64,000 bases of DNA, from assembly GCF_029625215.1 (NCBI RefSeq), contig NZ_CP121197.1, positions 620,001-684,000 on the forward strand, in the 5' to 3' direction. The notes below the pieces were generated by a model. It was not told where the DNA came from. It made no database searches and saw only the letters and a program-made list of their open reading frames with translations. The translations under genes were made by a program, and so were the position numbers. This document shows positions 35,921-44,431 of the stretch, one piece after another. The first letter of the stretch is position 1, and each line of letters starts with the position of its first letter. The DNA is from Aurantibacillus circumpalustris (GTDB lineage Bacteria; Bacteroidota; Bacteroidia; B-17B0; Aurantibacillaceae).

Positions 35921-37588
35921 TTATCTTTTTAGAAAATTATAAACAAGAGTTAGTTTCATTCCATTATTTCTTTCAAACACATTTGACTTAAAAAATGCAT
36001 TGTCTTTGATATCTGTTAAACCATAAAATAGTTCTATGTTAAGAGAAAGATTAGGGTAAAATCTCCTTTTATAAAAAAGAGATACTTGTGTGTCATACTG
36101 CTTAAACCCTTCAGTGTATCCACTCGTTTCGCTGAGTGTTTGATTATATTTTGAATTTAGTTTTTCAGTATAATTTTCAACCTCACTTTCCACATTTAAA
36201 AGATAAGCAACATTAAAGCCTAAACCAATCGTATTTAGAGGTGTAAGATGGTAGTTAAATCTTAATGGTGCGATGAGGTAGTGAATTTTTACTGGCGTAA
36301 AAACCGTCACATCACTCTGCTCCCCAAATCCCAAATGAGTGACTCTGGAGGTATAATTACTATAACTTAAATTGCCCACTGACGAATAATGAAGCCCGAA
36401 AGTTAAGGACATTTTGGACGAAAAATTATTAAAATAGTTAATGCCAACCACTGGATTAAAACCATTTGCATCACGCGTTCCGCCATTTTGCCATCCAAAC
36501 AAATAACTCGCCCCTGCTTCAACCGAAAATAAAACCGGATACTCTTTTGGCTTACCAAGCTGTCCTTGATCTGTATCTGGCGGAATATCTGAAATCAAAT
36601 CCGTGTTACCTATTATGACCGCTTTTGCAACCTCAACCTTAGCACTATCCTTTATGTCCATTTTGCCAGCGTCATTACTACTCGCTTCCATAATTTCATC
36701 ACTTGCAATTCCTTCTTGCTTAGATGAAGTTTTATTTGCAAGTAACGAGTTGTCGTTGACGGAATTTTGCTCTTGAGTTTTTACAGTTGGATCAATAATA
36801 TCAGGAATTACAGTTCCAGAATTGGTTGTATTTGCGGCAACGGGGATTTCAATCATCTCTTTAGCAACTATCTTTCCCTCAAAAATTTTAACCGGATTAG
36901 CGCTTTTTACAACAGTTTCAGTATTCTCTTTCGCAACACTTGTGTTTTCTGGATTTACTTTTTCAGCACCAATAATATAAGGCTTAACAACAACGTCATT
37001 CATTCGCGGGTCGCTTGTTTCACTTATACTTGCAACAGGTTGTGAAGCTGCTATCACTTTGGTGGCAAGGTCCACAGGTTTAATGCCGTTAACTTTACTA
37101 TCAAGTGTCGTGTTACGTTTTGTATCTTCAATTTGTTGTTTTGTTTCGCCAATCGGAGCAGGAGCAGATTGGTTTACTTGAGAAACTTCATTTTCTTTTA
37201 CAGGAATGGTTGATGTTTTGTTTACACGAAAAGCTTGCTCGGGTAGTTTTGAAGGTGTTATGGATTCTGTTGTAGCAATAACCACAGCAGCTGCCGGTGC
37301 AATGTGAGTTTGAATTTTTTTGGCAGTTGATGGCTCATTAATTTTACTGTTTGCTTTTGTAGCTAGTGTTTCCTTCGACGTTGTTAAAGTGTCGGTAAAT
37401 AAGTAAACGCCTGTTGAAATCGTTCCGAGCATTAAAACGCTACTAAGTAAGTATAAAAGCATTCTAGGTGGTTTTTTAGATGCGTCAATCATCTGCTGTG
37501 CTTTATCCCAGTTCGATTCATCAAATGCAAATTGCTTTGATGAAAGAAGTTCCTCTAGGGATTTTTTAAATCTTTCTTCGCTATTCAT
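35921..37588 (-). CDS. inner-membrane-anchored outer membrane beta-barrel, probable sigma partner
   Basis: 555 residues. Residues 1-42 are cytoplasmic (FKKSLEELLSSKQFAFDESN, DKAQQMIDASKKP). A membrane segment at about 43-64 (LLYLLSSVLMLGTISTGVYLF) is followed by a 280-residue low-complexity Thr/Lys/Val/Asn/Pro-rich stretch. From about 350 come beta strands ending in Phe-rich LVYNFLKR, typical of an outer membrane barrel of the PorT type. The protein could span both membranes. It overlaps the ECF sigma gene by eight bases, which suggests the cytoplasmic N-terminus acts as an anti-sigma. That function is inferred from position and topology. Confidence 0.8.
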   Translation of the reverse strand: MNSEERFKKSLEELLSSKQFAFDESNWDKAQQMIDASKKPPRMLLYLLSSVLMLGTISTGVYLFTDTLTTSKETLATKANSKINEPSTAKKIQTHIAPAAAVVIATTESITPSKLPEQAFRVNKTSTIPVKENEVSQVNQSAPAPIGETKQQIEDTKRNTTLDSKVNGIKPVDLATKVIAASQPVASISETSDPRMNDVVVKPYIIGAEKVNPENTSVAKENTETVVKSANPVKIFEGKIVAKEMIEIPVAANTTNSGTVIPDIIDPTVKTQEQNSVNDNSLLANKTSSKQEGIASDEIMEASSNDAGKMDIKDSAKVEVAKAVIIGNTDLISDIPPDTDQGQLGKPKEYPVLFSVEAGASYLFGWQNGGTRDANGFNPVVGINYFNNFSSKMSLTFGLHYSSVGNLSYSNYTSRVTHLGFGEQSDVTVFTPVKIHYLIAPLRFNYHLTPLNTIGLGFNVAYLLNVESEVENYTEKLNSKYNQTLSETSGYTEGFKQYDTQVSLFYKRRFYPNLSLNIELFYGLTDIKDNAFFKSNVFERNNGMKLTLVYNFLKR

Positions 37589-38147
37589 GTACCGTTATTT
37601 TTATTGGTAAATCAAATTTGGCTAACATTTCTTTTAATTTTTCCCTTGCCGAATTTAAGTGCCACTTCGATGTGCCTTCACTAATATTAAGCATCGTCGA
37701 AATTTCTTTATGTTTATACCCCTCGATATAATATAAGTTAAACACGTGTTGGCTGGCAGGTGGTAGTTTTGAAATAAAAGCGTAAATCTGATCAACGTTT
37801 ATTTTTGAGATCGCTTCGTTTATTTCTGAGTATGAATCAGACTCATGATATCCATCAATGTATTCTACATTTCCAGTATGGATTTTTTCCTTTTTATATT
37901 CATTTATCAGCGTATTAATCATCACCTTTCTAATCCAGGGTTTAAAGGGTATTTCTGGATTATACTTACCTAAATTATTTAAAATCTTAAGAAATCCTAT
38001 ATTTAATACCTCTTTGGCTCGATCAGGATTTCTTGTATACCTCACACAGATGCTCATTAAATAACTATAGACGGCTTTATAAAGGTCGTACTGAGCTTTG
38101 CGCTCACCTTTAATACAAGATTCTATCAGTTTTTGCTGAATATCCAT
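37581..38147 (-). CDS. ECF-family RNA polymerase sigma factor, first gene of the PKD operon
   Basis: 188 residues. Region 2 (YDLYKAVYSYLMSICVRYTRNPDRAKEVLNIGFLKILNNL) and the region 4 helix-turn-helix (YIEGYKHKEISTMLNISEGTSKWHLNSAREKL) are well formed. It starts with ATG at 38145-38147. Its 3' end overlaps the barrel gene, and all four genes read in the same direction. It would redirect RNA polymerase, probably to its own operon and other envelope genes. No TAnnTTTG element is seen upstream, so the promoter may be of an alternative type. Confidence 0.92.
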   Translation of the reverse strand: MDIQQKLIESCIKGERKAQYDLYKAVYSYLMSICVRYTRNPDRAKEVLNIGFLKILNNLGKYNPEIPFKPWIRKVMINTLINEYKKEKIHTGNVEYIDGYHESDSYSEINEAISKINVDQIYAFISKLPPASQHVFNLYYIEGYKHKEISTMLNISEGTSKWHLNSAREKLKEMLAKFDLPIKITVHE

Positions 38148-38375
38148 TAAATAACTAGGTCTACTATACCATTACACGCTCAGCGCAGTAATGGTTGGGT
38201 TAAAGTAAATTTACCAAGAAAAGACGGAAAATGTCCTTTCATCCCCAAAATAATCTAACATAACTGAGTTTTTGAATTAGACCTGCTATCTAAATACCTT
38301 TACAAGACCATGGGGCTTAAGGTTGGGCTAGGTCAAAAATTTGTGTTTTTTGCGCGATTTAGAGTTAAAAATCGA

Positions 38376-39638
38376 TTAAATTTCGTTTAAAATTAACTTT
38401 TTAAGCATATTTATAGCTGCAGAAGCGGTCATAATAATGTTCCGTTGCCTATTATCCCCAAATTGAAATTTGTGAGTAACAACTCTGTTTTTATTAGCCA
38501 CGGCAACCCAAACCGTACCAACTGGCTTTTCAGGTGTGCCACCGGTAGGTCCTGCGATTCCTGATATGGAAATGGAATAATCACTGTCAAACTTTTTAAT
38601 CACGTTTTGAGCTAATTGTTCAACAACTTCCTTACTAACAGAGCCAACTGTAGTAAAAAGACCATTTTCAACCTGTAATAATTCGCTTTTGGAAAGATTG
38701 GTGTAGGGAACCATAGCTCCTTTAAATATTTCTGAAGCTCCTGATATCGAGGTAAATAAAGAAGAAATATAACCACCTGTACAACTTTCTGCCAGTGCTA
38801 ATGTTTGTTTACGCTCGCGTAAAAGTTCACTAACAATACCTTGAAGCGTCGGTGTTTCCTCGCCATAATTTTCGTAACCAAAAATATATTTTCCAATAAG
38901 GAGATTTAACGCAACTATCTCTTCTTCGATGTTCTTTTTCAGCTCATTCATATCCTTCCCATAGGAAGATAGTCGAAGTTTTACTAAGCCCGGCTGAGGC
39001 AAGTAAGCTAGTTTTATGTTTTTTTCAATTAACGCGTCTTCCCAGGCCTCAACAATTTCGGCAATCGCGCTTTCACCAATTCCTTGGGTTAAAATAGATT
39101 TGTGATAAATTTTTGGTAGTACATTCTCGCTTTTAATTTTCGGCAAAACACCTTCTGTCATCATTCCTTGCATTTCATAGGGCACGCCAGGCATACTAAC
39201 AAACACTGTGTTCCCTTTTTTCATCCACATGCCCGGCGCAGTGCCATTGCTGTTTTTTATCACAATGCAACCTTCAGGAACAAGGGCTTGTTTGCGATTT
39301 ATCTCATTTAACTCACGTCCCCTTTTCGCAAAATAATTATCTAAATTTTTTAAAGCGCCATCATTTAATACGAGTTGGACTCCAAAATAACTAGCAAAAA
39401 CTTTTTTCGTAATATCATCTTTCGTTGGCCCCAGTCCCCCAGTAATAAATACAAAATCAGCGCGACTTTCTGCATCTGTAAGTGCTTTTATTATGGCGTT
39501 TTCTTCATCACTTACGCTGGCCATATGCACCACTTGTATTCCAGCCAAATTTAATTGCTGTGCCATCCATACACTATTTGTATTTACAATCTGCCCTATA
39601 AGTATTTCATCTCCAATTGTCAGTATCTCCGCCTTCAT
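38376..39638 (-). CDS. cinA: CinA-family nicotinamide-nucleotide amidase
   Basis: 420 residues, normal for two-domain CinA. The N-terminal molybdopterin-binding-like domain has EILTIGDEILIGQIVNTNS and FITGGLGPTKDDIT. The C-terminal PncC amidase domain carries LALAESCTGGYISSLFTSI (catalytic Ser) and SGIAGPTGGTPEKPVGTVW. It deamidates nicotinamide mononucleotide to recycle NAD by-products, and the N-terminal domain can have ADP-ribose pyrophosphatase activity in the family. It is transcribed away from the DUF4197 gene. Confidence 0.94.
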   Translation of the reverse strand: MKAEILTIGDEILIGQIVNTNSVWMAQQLNLAGIQVVHMASVSDEENAIIKALTDAESRADFVFITGGLGPTKDDITKKVFASYFGVQLVLNDGALKNLDNYFAKRGRELNEINRKQALVPEGCIVIKNSNGTAPGMWMKKGNTVFVSMPGVPYEMQGMMTEGVLPKIKSENVLPKIYHKSILTQGIGESAIAEIVEAWEDALIEKNIKLAYLPQPGLVKLRLSSYGKDMNELKKNIEEEIVALNLLIGKYIFGYENYGEETPTLQGIVSELLRERKQTLALAESCTGGYISSLFTSISGASEIFKGAMVPYTNLSKSELLQVENGLFTTVGSVSKEVVEQLAQNVIKKFDSDYSISISGIAGPTGGTPEKPVGTVWVAVANKNRVVTHKFQFGDNRQRNIIMTASAAINMLKKLILNEI

Positions 39639-39682
39639 AATTTATTTCACATTTTTTAAAGCGATAAAATTAGCGATTAGTT

Positions 39683-39690
39683 TATCTTTG
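39683..39690 (+). promoter_or_regulatory. putative -7 element for the DUF4197 gene
   Basis: TATCTTTG fits TAnnTTTG and lies 79 bases before the start. No -33 element is visible. Confidence 0.35.
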
Positions 39691-39769
39691 GAAAGCTCTT
39701 TTATAGATTATTTATAAAGTGTGGCTAGAATTTAAATCTTTTATTACTTAACAAAACGCACTTTACAAC

Positions 39770-40492
39770 ATGAAAAAAATTTTTTTAATAACTTTTAGTT
39801 TGGCCTTCTTAGGCGGAATTGCACAAATAAAAATAAAAAGCCTTGTTAATACTAGTACTAAAGTGTTAACTGGCGAAAGCAAGTTGAGTAACGAAGAAGT
39901 AGTTAAAGGCCTAAAAGAAGCTTTGTCAGTGGGTACCGACAAGTCCGCATCCCTCGCCAGTAAACTAGATGGATTTAACAAAAACCCTAGATTGTTTATA
40001 CCTTGGCCAGAAGAGGCTAAAGAAATGAAAGCACGCTTACTAAAAATGGGTTTTGAAAAAAAGATAGAAGAGTTTGAAACGAGTTTAAACCGCGCCGCAG
40101 AAGAAGCCGCCTTAAAAGCCGCTTCCGTTTTTGTTGATGCCATTACTGGAATGAGCGTACAAGATGGTTTTGCAATTTTAAACGGTGCGGACACTTCAGC
40201 TACACACTATTTGCGCAAAACAACTTATACTCCTTTAGAAAATAATTTTTTACCGATTGTAAAAGCGGCTATCGAAAAAGTAAATGTTACAAGTTACTGG
40301 AACCCTTTGGTAACAGCATATAACAAACTCCCTTTAGTAAAAAAACAAAATCCAGATCTAGATAAATACGTAACTAATAAAGCAATAAATGGCTTAATGG
40401 TTTTAATCGCAGATGAAGAAATTAAAATCCGCAAAGATCCAGCTGCACGCGTGTCCGATATTCTTAAAAAAGTATTCGGCGGGAAAGGTTAA
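39770..40492 (+). CDS. DUF4197 family exported protein
   Basis: 240 residues. The N-terminus (MKKIFLITFSLAFLGGIAQ) is a signal peptide. The family features are EVVKGLKEALSVGTDKSASLASKLDGF, then FIPWPEEAKEMKARLLKMGF, NRAAEEAALKAASVFVDAI and KLPLVKKQNPDLDKYVTNKAINGLM. It is all helical and presumably periplasmic. The family has no known function. The gene is tail to tail with the polytopic membrane protein, with 2 bases between their ends. Confidence 0.88.
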   Translation: MKKIFLITFSLAFLGGIAQIKIKSLVNTSTKVLTGESKLSNEEVVKGLKEALSVGTDKSASLASKLDGFNKNPRLFIPWPEEAKEMKARLLKMGFEKKIEEFETSLNRAAEEAALKAASVFVDAITGMSVQDGFAILNGADTSATHYLRKTTYTPLENNFLPIVKAAIEKVNVTSYWNPLVTAYNKLPLVKKQNPDLDKYVTNKAINGLMVLIADEEIKIRKDPAARVSDILKKVFGGKG

Positions 40493-40494
40493 AG

Positions 40495-42006
40495 CTATTC
40501 TCGATTTAAGGTTAAAGAAACAAACTCTTTATTTGATAAGGTGTTATCTTCTATTAGCATCAAACCGTAATCATCTAAACGTTTTATTCTAAAAGCTGAA
40601 TTTCCTTCGCAAGATTTATCAAAATCATAATTCACAGAAAGAAAAATAAATCTTTTAAAAATTTTATTTGCATTTGCTTGACGTACCCAATATCTGCGCT
40701 CGGCCATTGTCTCTTGGCTTTTTGGAAAATCTTCATAGATAACCTCTCCGCCGTAGTTAAGATAAGTACTTAACCAAAATGTGCTTGAAATAAGGAAAAA
40801 ATTCACATCGTTTTTATGACAAATATCTTTAAACGCAATACAACCATTTAAAACCGTTTGAAGTGGGATAAGATGGACACCATTCCAACGCCTTTCTTCT
40901 GTGTGATAACGTATTGAACTTTTGAAATTATAAAATTTAAAAACAGAATAAGCAATCGTAATAACAATTATACTAGTGAAGAAAAAATTAGATTTTACTT
41001 GAAAAAAAACAGTAAAAAGAGCAATAGCAAAGGGAATGGCAATATACATACGACTGAACGAATAAAACGGCCACACTACACCTTCCTGCACTTTACTTGC
41101 AAAAAAAGAAAGAAGAATAACTCCTAAAAAAGAAAGAAAACTCAAAAAAGCAATTTTGTTTTTTTTGAATAAGGCAAATCCAATCGCTGTAAAGGCTACT
41201 AAAACCGTAGCACATATTTCTTCTATAAAAAAACTGACGTGACCAAAACTTTTGTCCAGATGTCTTATAGCATATAAAAAATTTCCAGGAGCCCAGGAGT
41301 TATTAAGTCCATAGATAATGTAATCTGGGTGATCTTTATAAAATTTATCAAAAACCAGATAAAAAAGAATGGATGATAATAAACAGCAAACCGTTATGAT
41401 GTAATATTTTTTGTTTTTGTAGTTATGAAAAAACAAAAAAGTCATAAGCGGAACGCTCACCACCACTGCGTTAGGCGTAACAAAATAAGCCAGTACGGTA
41501 AGAAGCGTGTTCAAGGCTAAAAAACGCATGTGCGTTGGATTTAAAAAACTAAGAATATAAAATCCACAAAGAAAAATACCGCTAATACCTCTTGGTTGAC
41601 TTGTCATCACATCATAACCCGGCGCAAGGCATAAAAAAATTGCTATTACGAGTATTGCATTTTTCTTTCGATTCTTATAAAACAAATAAAAAGCCGTAAA
41701 TAAAAAAGGAAAAACAGCAACAATGTGTGCAATAATTGGTAAAGCATAATAGACAGGAACGCCCAGCCAATAAAGAGGTACGGCAAACAAACATTCCATA
41801 AATGTATTGTAATCTTGTCCGTAAAATCTAGGCTCGTAAAATAAACCTTCAGAATAATCTTTTACTCCCGCCCACATAAATGGCATATCAGAGTCTATAT
41901 AATCTGTATTAAGATTTAGAATCAGTAAGATTCTTGTCGCAAGAAGTATAACAACAAATAAATAAAATGTGAGGGGTAAAAAAATTGGTTTCTTATAGAA
42001 CTGCAT
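40495..42006 (-). CDS. polytopic membrane protein, possible GT-C glycosyltransferase
   Basis: 503 residues with about 11 membrane segments in the first 370. The first loop after helix one contains an acidic YIDSDMPFMW, and a FYGQDYN motif follows. An acidic motif in the first extracytoplasmic loop is typical of GT-C glycosyltransferases, which use lipid-linked sugars. A soluble C-terminal domain of about 130 residues follows (RYHTEERRWNGVHLIPLQ). I do not recognise a named family, and the GT-C idea rests on topology only. It lies 14 bases after the UbiD-type gene and may be co-transcribed with it. Confidence 0.65.
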   Translation of the reverse strand: MQFYKKPIFLPLTFYLFVVILLATRILLILNLNTDYIDSDMPFMWAGVKDYSEGLFYEPRFYGQDYNTFMECLFAVPLYWLGVPVYYALPIIAHIVAVFPFLFTAFYLFYKNRKKNAILVIAIFLCLAPGYDVMTSQPRGISGIFLCGFYILSFLNPTHMRFLALNTLLTVLAYFVTPNAVVVSVPLMTFLFFHNYKNKKYYIITVCCLLSSILFYLVFDKFYKDHPDYIIYGLNNSWAPGNFLYAIRHLDKSFGHVSFFIEEICATVLVAFTAIGFALFKKNKIAFLSFLSFLGVILLSFFASKVQEGVVWPFYSFSRMYIAIPFAIALFTVFFQVKSNFFFTSIIVITIAYSVFKFYNFKSSIRYHTEERRWNGVHLIPLQTVLNGCIAFKDICHKNDVNFFLISSTFWLSTYLNYGGEVIYEDFPKSQETMAERRYWVRQANANKIFKRFIFLSVNYDFDKSCEGNSAFRIKRLDDYGLMLIEDNTLSNKEFVSLTLNRE

Positions 42007-42020
42007 ATTTATAATCTAGA

Positions 42021-43862
42021 TTAAGCCCATTTTTCTAAAACGCCACCCTTTTCAAAAAAGCGTGCGATTTTTTCTTCCGTCTCTTTCGCGACTTTTAACT
42101 CTGGTGCATGGTGAGGTTTCTTCCTGGCATCAATAATCATAGGCCCTCTGCAACCCCAATGTTTATTTTCTATAAACTCAAACACGCCATATATATCATT
42201 ACTTGGATTGCTGCGTGTATAAGTCACCCAAAGATAATCATTTAAGTTTTTTGTAGAAGATGTAAATTCAAAATCATTGTAGATCACAATTTGAACAATT
42301 CCTTTAAAGTGGTCTATACGCTCTTCTATCCAAAGACTTAATATTTTAATTTCCTCTTTCGCGTTTTTAGAATTTGTATAGGAGTTGAGTGTAACTGCAA
42401 TAACACCTTCCATTAAGAAAAATGGGTGCGATATGAAATCACATTCAGCAAGCACGTTCGGCAAGGCCATTGACAAGTCTCTTATTTTATCACCGTAAGC
42501 AGCCAAAACTAATTTACTTCCTTCGTTTATTTCATCACCGCTGTAATCTAAAGTATCAATAGTAGTTTTGGTATGAAAATGTAAATCTCTATTTAAATCT
42601 ATCCGTTCAAAAACATGTTTTAAAAACCCCCGAATATCATGGCAGTTTATTTCTTTGGTTTCATCTGCACTGATAAATAAATATTTTGCAAGACTTAACT
42701 GACCAGTACCTAAAATACGATTAGCTTGGGTAAGAAGTTCAGCAGGACGTTTGTTTTTTAAATAAGGGGTATACCTTTCGCTTCCAACAGCCAGCAATAA
42801 AGGGTGAACACCAGCTGCATCCACTGCGTGAATTTCCTTTACACCCGGTATTTCGTTTGGAATGGCACTCCCGCTAATTTCATGTATTAGTGCTCCAAAA
42901 GCTGTATCCTCTTGTGGTGGCCTGCCAACAACGGTAAATGGCCAAATTGCATTTTCTTTAGCGTACACTTTATGCACGCGCATCACAGGAAATGGATGTT
43001 TTAAACTATAATAACCCAAATGATCACCAAAAGGACCTTCGGGTTTATTTTCATTTGGATGCACTTCACCCGTAATCACAAAATCAGCGTCTAAAGAAAT
43101 ACAAAATCCATCTTTATAGGTATACCGAAAACGTTTTCCTCCCAGAGCACCGGCAAACGTTAACTCACTAATCCCTTCTGGAAGTGGCATTACAGCAGCG
43201 AGCGTGTGTGCTGGTGGTCCCCCAACAAACACACTTACTTTTAGCGGGATATTTTTTTTATTTGTTTTATTTTGATGTACACCTATACCGCGATGAATTT
43301 GATAATGTAATCCTATCTCTTTATTTGTTTCGTAATCGTTTCCGTTTAACTGAACACGGTACATTCCTAAATTGGAGGCCATCACTCCTGGTTTATCTAT
43401 ATCCTCTGTATAAACTTGTGGAAGGGTTACAAAAGCTCCTCCGTCCATCGGCCAATGTTTAATGAGTGGGAGATTTGTTATTTTAATTTCTTTAAAATTA
43501 CCAGAAGAAAAAGAAGATTTTTTTGGTAATGCTTTATAGGCTGCTAATCCGGTAGAAATATAACGCAAAGGTTTTTTTAATGCATCCATAGGACTGTTTC
43601 TCAATTGTACCAATTCTTGCATAACAGAAAGCGTATCCCGAAACATAAATTTACTGCGCTCAAGTGTTCCAAATAAATTGCTCACAGCTTTGTAATTACT
43701 GCCTTTTACTTTTTCAAATAAAATCGCTGGACCACCTTTCGAAAATACTCTTAGATGAATGGCCGCCATTTCCAAATCAGGGTCTACTTCTTCTTTTATA
43801 CGAATAAGGTGTCCGTTTTTTTCGAGATCAATAAGACAAGACTGTAAATTAGTATATGTCAT
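42021..43862 (-). CDS. UbiD-family decarboxylase (menaquinone-type)
   Basis: 613 residues, at the long end for UbiD enzymes and like the menaquinone-biosynthesis decarboxylases. The prenyl-FMN site is suggested by SNLGMYRVQLNG and GLHYQIHRGIGVH. The acid loop GEVHPNENKPEGPFGDHLGYY provides the catalytic Glu residues, and PFTVVGRPPQEDTAFG follows. Such enzymes decarboxylate aromatic or polyprenyl precursors and need prenylated FMN made by UbiX, which is not in the window. Involvement in quinone synthesis fits the nearby nuo operon but is inferred. Confidence 0.88.
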   Translation of the reverse strand: MTYTNLQSCLIDLEKNGHLIRIKEEVDPDLEMAAIHLRVFSKGGPAILFEKVKGSNYKAVSNLFGTLERSKFMFRDTLSVMQELVQLRNSPMDALKKPLRYISTGLAAYKALPKKSSFSSGNFKEIKITNLPLIKHWPMDGGAFVTLPQVYTEDIDKPGVMASNLGMYRVQLNGNDYETNKEIGLHYQIHRGIGVHQNKTNKKNIPLKVSVFVGGPPAHTLAAVMPLPEGISELTFAGALGGKRFRYTYKDGFCISLDADFVITGEVHPNENKPEGPFGDHLGYYSLKHPFPVMRVHKVYAKENAIWPFTVVGRPPQEDTAFGALIHEISGSAIPNEIPGVKEIHAVDAAGVHPLLLAVGSERYTPYLKNKRPAELLTQANRILGTGQLSLAKYLFISADETKEINCHDIRGFLKHVFERIDLNRDLHFHTKTTIDTLDYSGDEINEGSKLVLAAYGDKIRDLSMALPNVLAECDFISHPFFLMEGVIAVTLNSYTNSKNAKEEIKILSLWIEERIDHFKGIVQIVIYNDFEFTSSTKNLNDYLWVTYTRSNPSNDIYGVFEFIENKHWGCRGPMIIDARKKPHHAPELKVAKETEEKIARFFEKGGVLEKWA

Positions 43863-44038
43863 CGGTTGTAGCGTAGTTTATGATTTTATCTAAACGCTTA
43901 AAGGATTTGTTTGTTTAGCTGTGTGAAGGTATTAATTTTTTGAGAGAGAGACTAGAAATAGCCATTGGACCGATCTAATCTTTTTATATTTTTAATTTAT
44001 GTCAAGCTAAATTTTTACCTTGTGTAAATATTTCTGAC

Positions 44039-44365
44039 ATGAAAATTTCTGAAGCACAACAGCTGATCGACGATTGGATTAAAAAATTTGGCGTTCGTTA
44101 CTTTAACGAACTTACCAATACTGCTATGCTAATGGAGGAAGTCGGTGAAGTTGCCAGAATCATGGCGCGTCGTTATGGCGAGCAAAGTGAAAAGGAAAGT
44201 GATAAACAAAAAAGTTTAGAAGATGAGTTAGCAGATGTTATGTTTGTGCTAATCTGTATCGCCAATCAAACAGGAGTAAACCTCGAGGATGCACTCAAAA
44301 AAAACTTAGATAAAAAAACGTCTAGAGATAGCGACCGTCATTTAAAAAATGACAAACTAAAATAA
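44039..44365 (+). CDS. MazG-like nucleotide pyrophosphohydrolase
   Basis: 108 residues, one MazG-type helical unit. The metal-binding ExxE motif appears as MLMEEVGEVARIMARR, and the second acidic site as LEDELADVMFVLICIAN. It is expected to hydrolyse nucleoside triphosphates to monophosphates, cleaning the nucleotide pool. It is closer to the short RS21-C6/dCTPase-like forms than to full MazG. A palindromic element follows the stop. Confidence 0.9.
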   Translation: MKISEAQQLIDDWIKKFGVRYFNELTNTAMLMEEVGEVARIMARRYGEQSEKESDKQKSLEDELADVMFVLICIANQTGVNLEDALKKNLDKKTSRDSDRHLKNDKLK

Positions 44366-44373
44366 ATGCCCTC

Positions 44374-44422
44374 AAACCCTGGAAGGGTTATCCTAAAGTA
44401 ACGTAAAACCCTTCCAGGGTTT
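44374..44422. repeat. palindromic intergenic element and probable bidirectional terminator
   Basis: AAACCCTGGAAGGGTT and AACCCTTCCAGGGTTT form a 16-bp inverted repeat, and each arm is itself nearly palindromic (AACCCTxxxAGGGTT). It sits between the convergent MazG-like and nuoN genes. Such AACCCTTCCAGGGTT units recur in Bacteroidota genomes. Confidence 0.75.
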
Positions 44423-44431
44423 TACAAGAGA

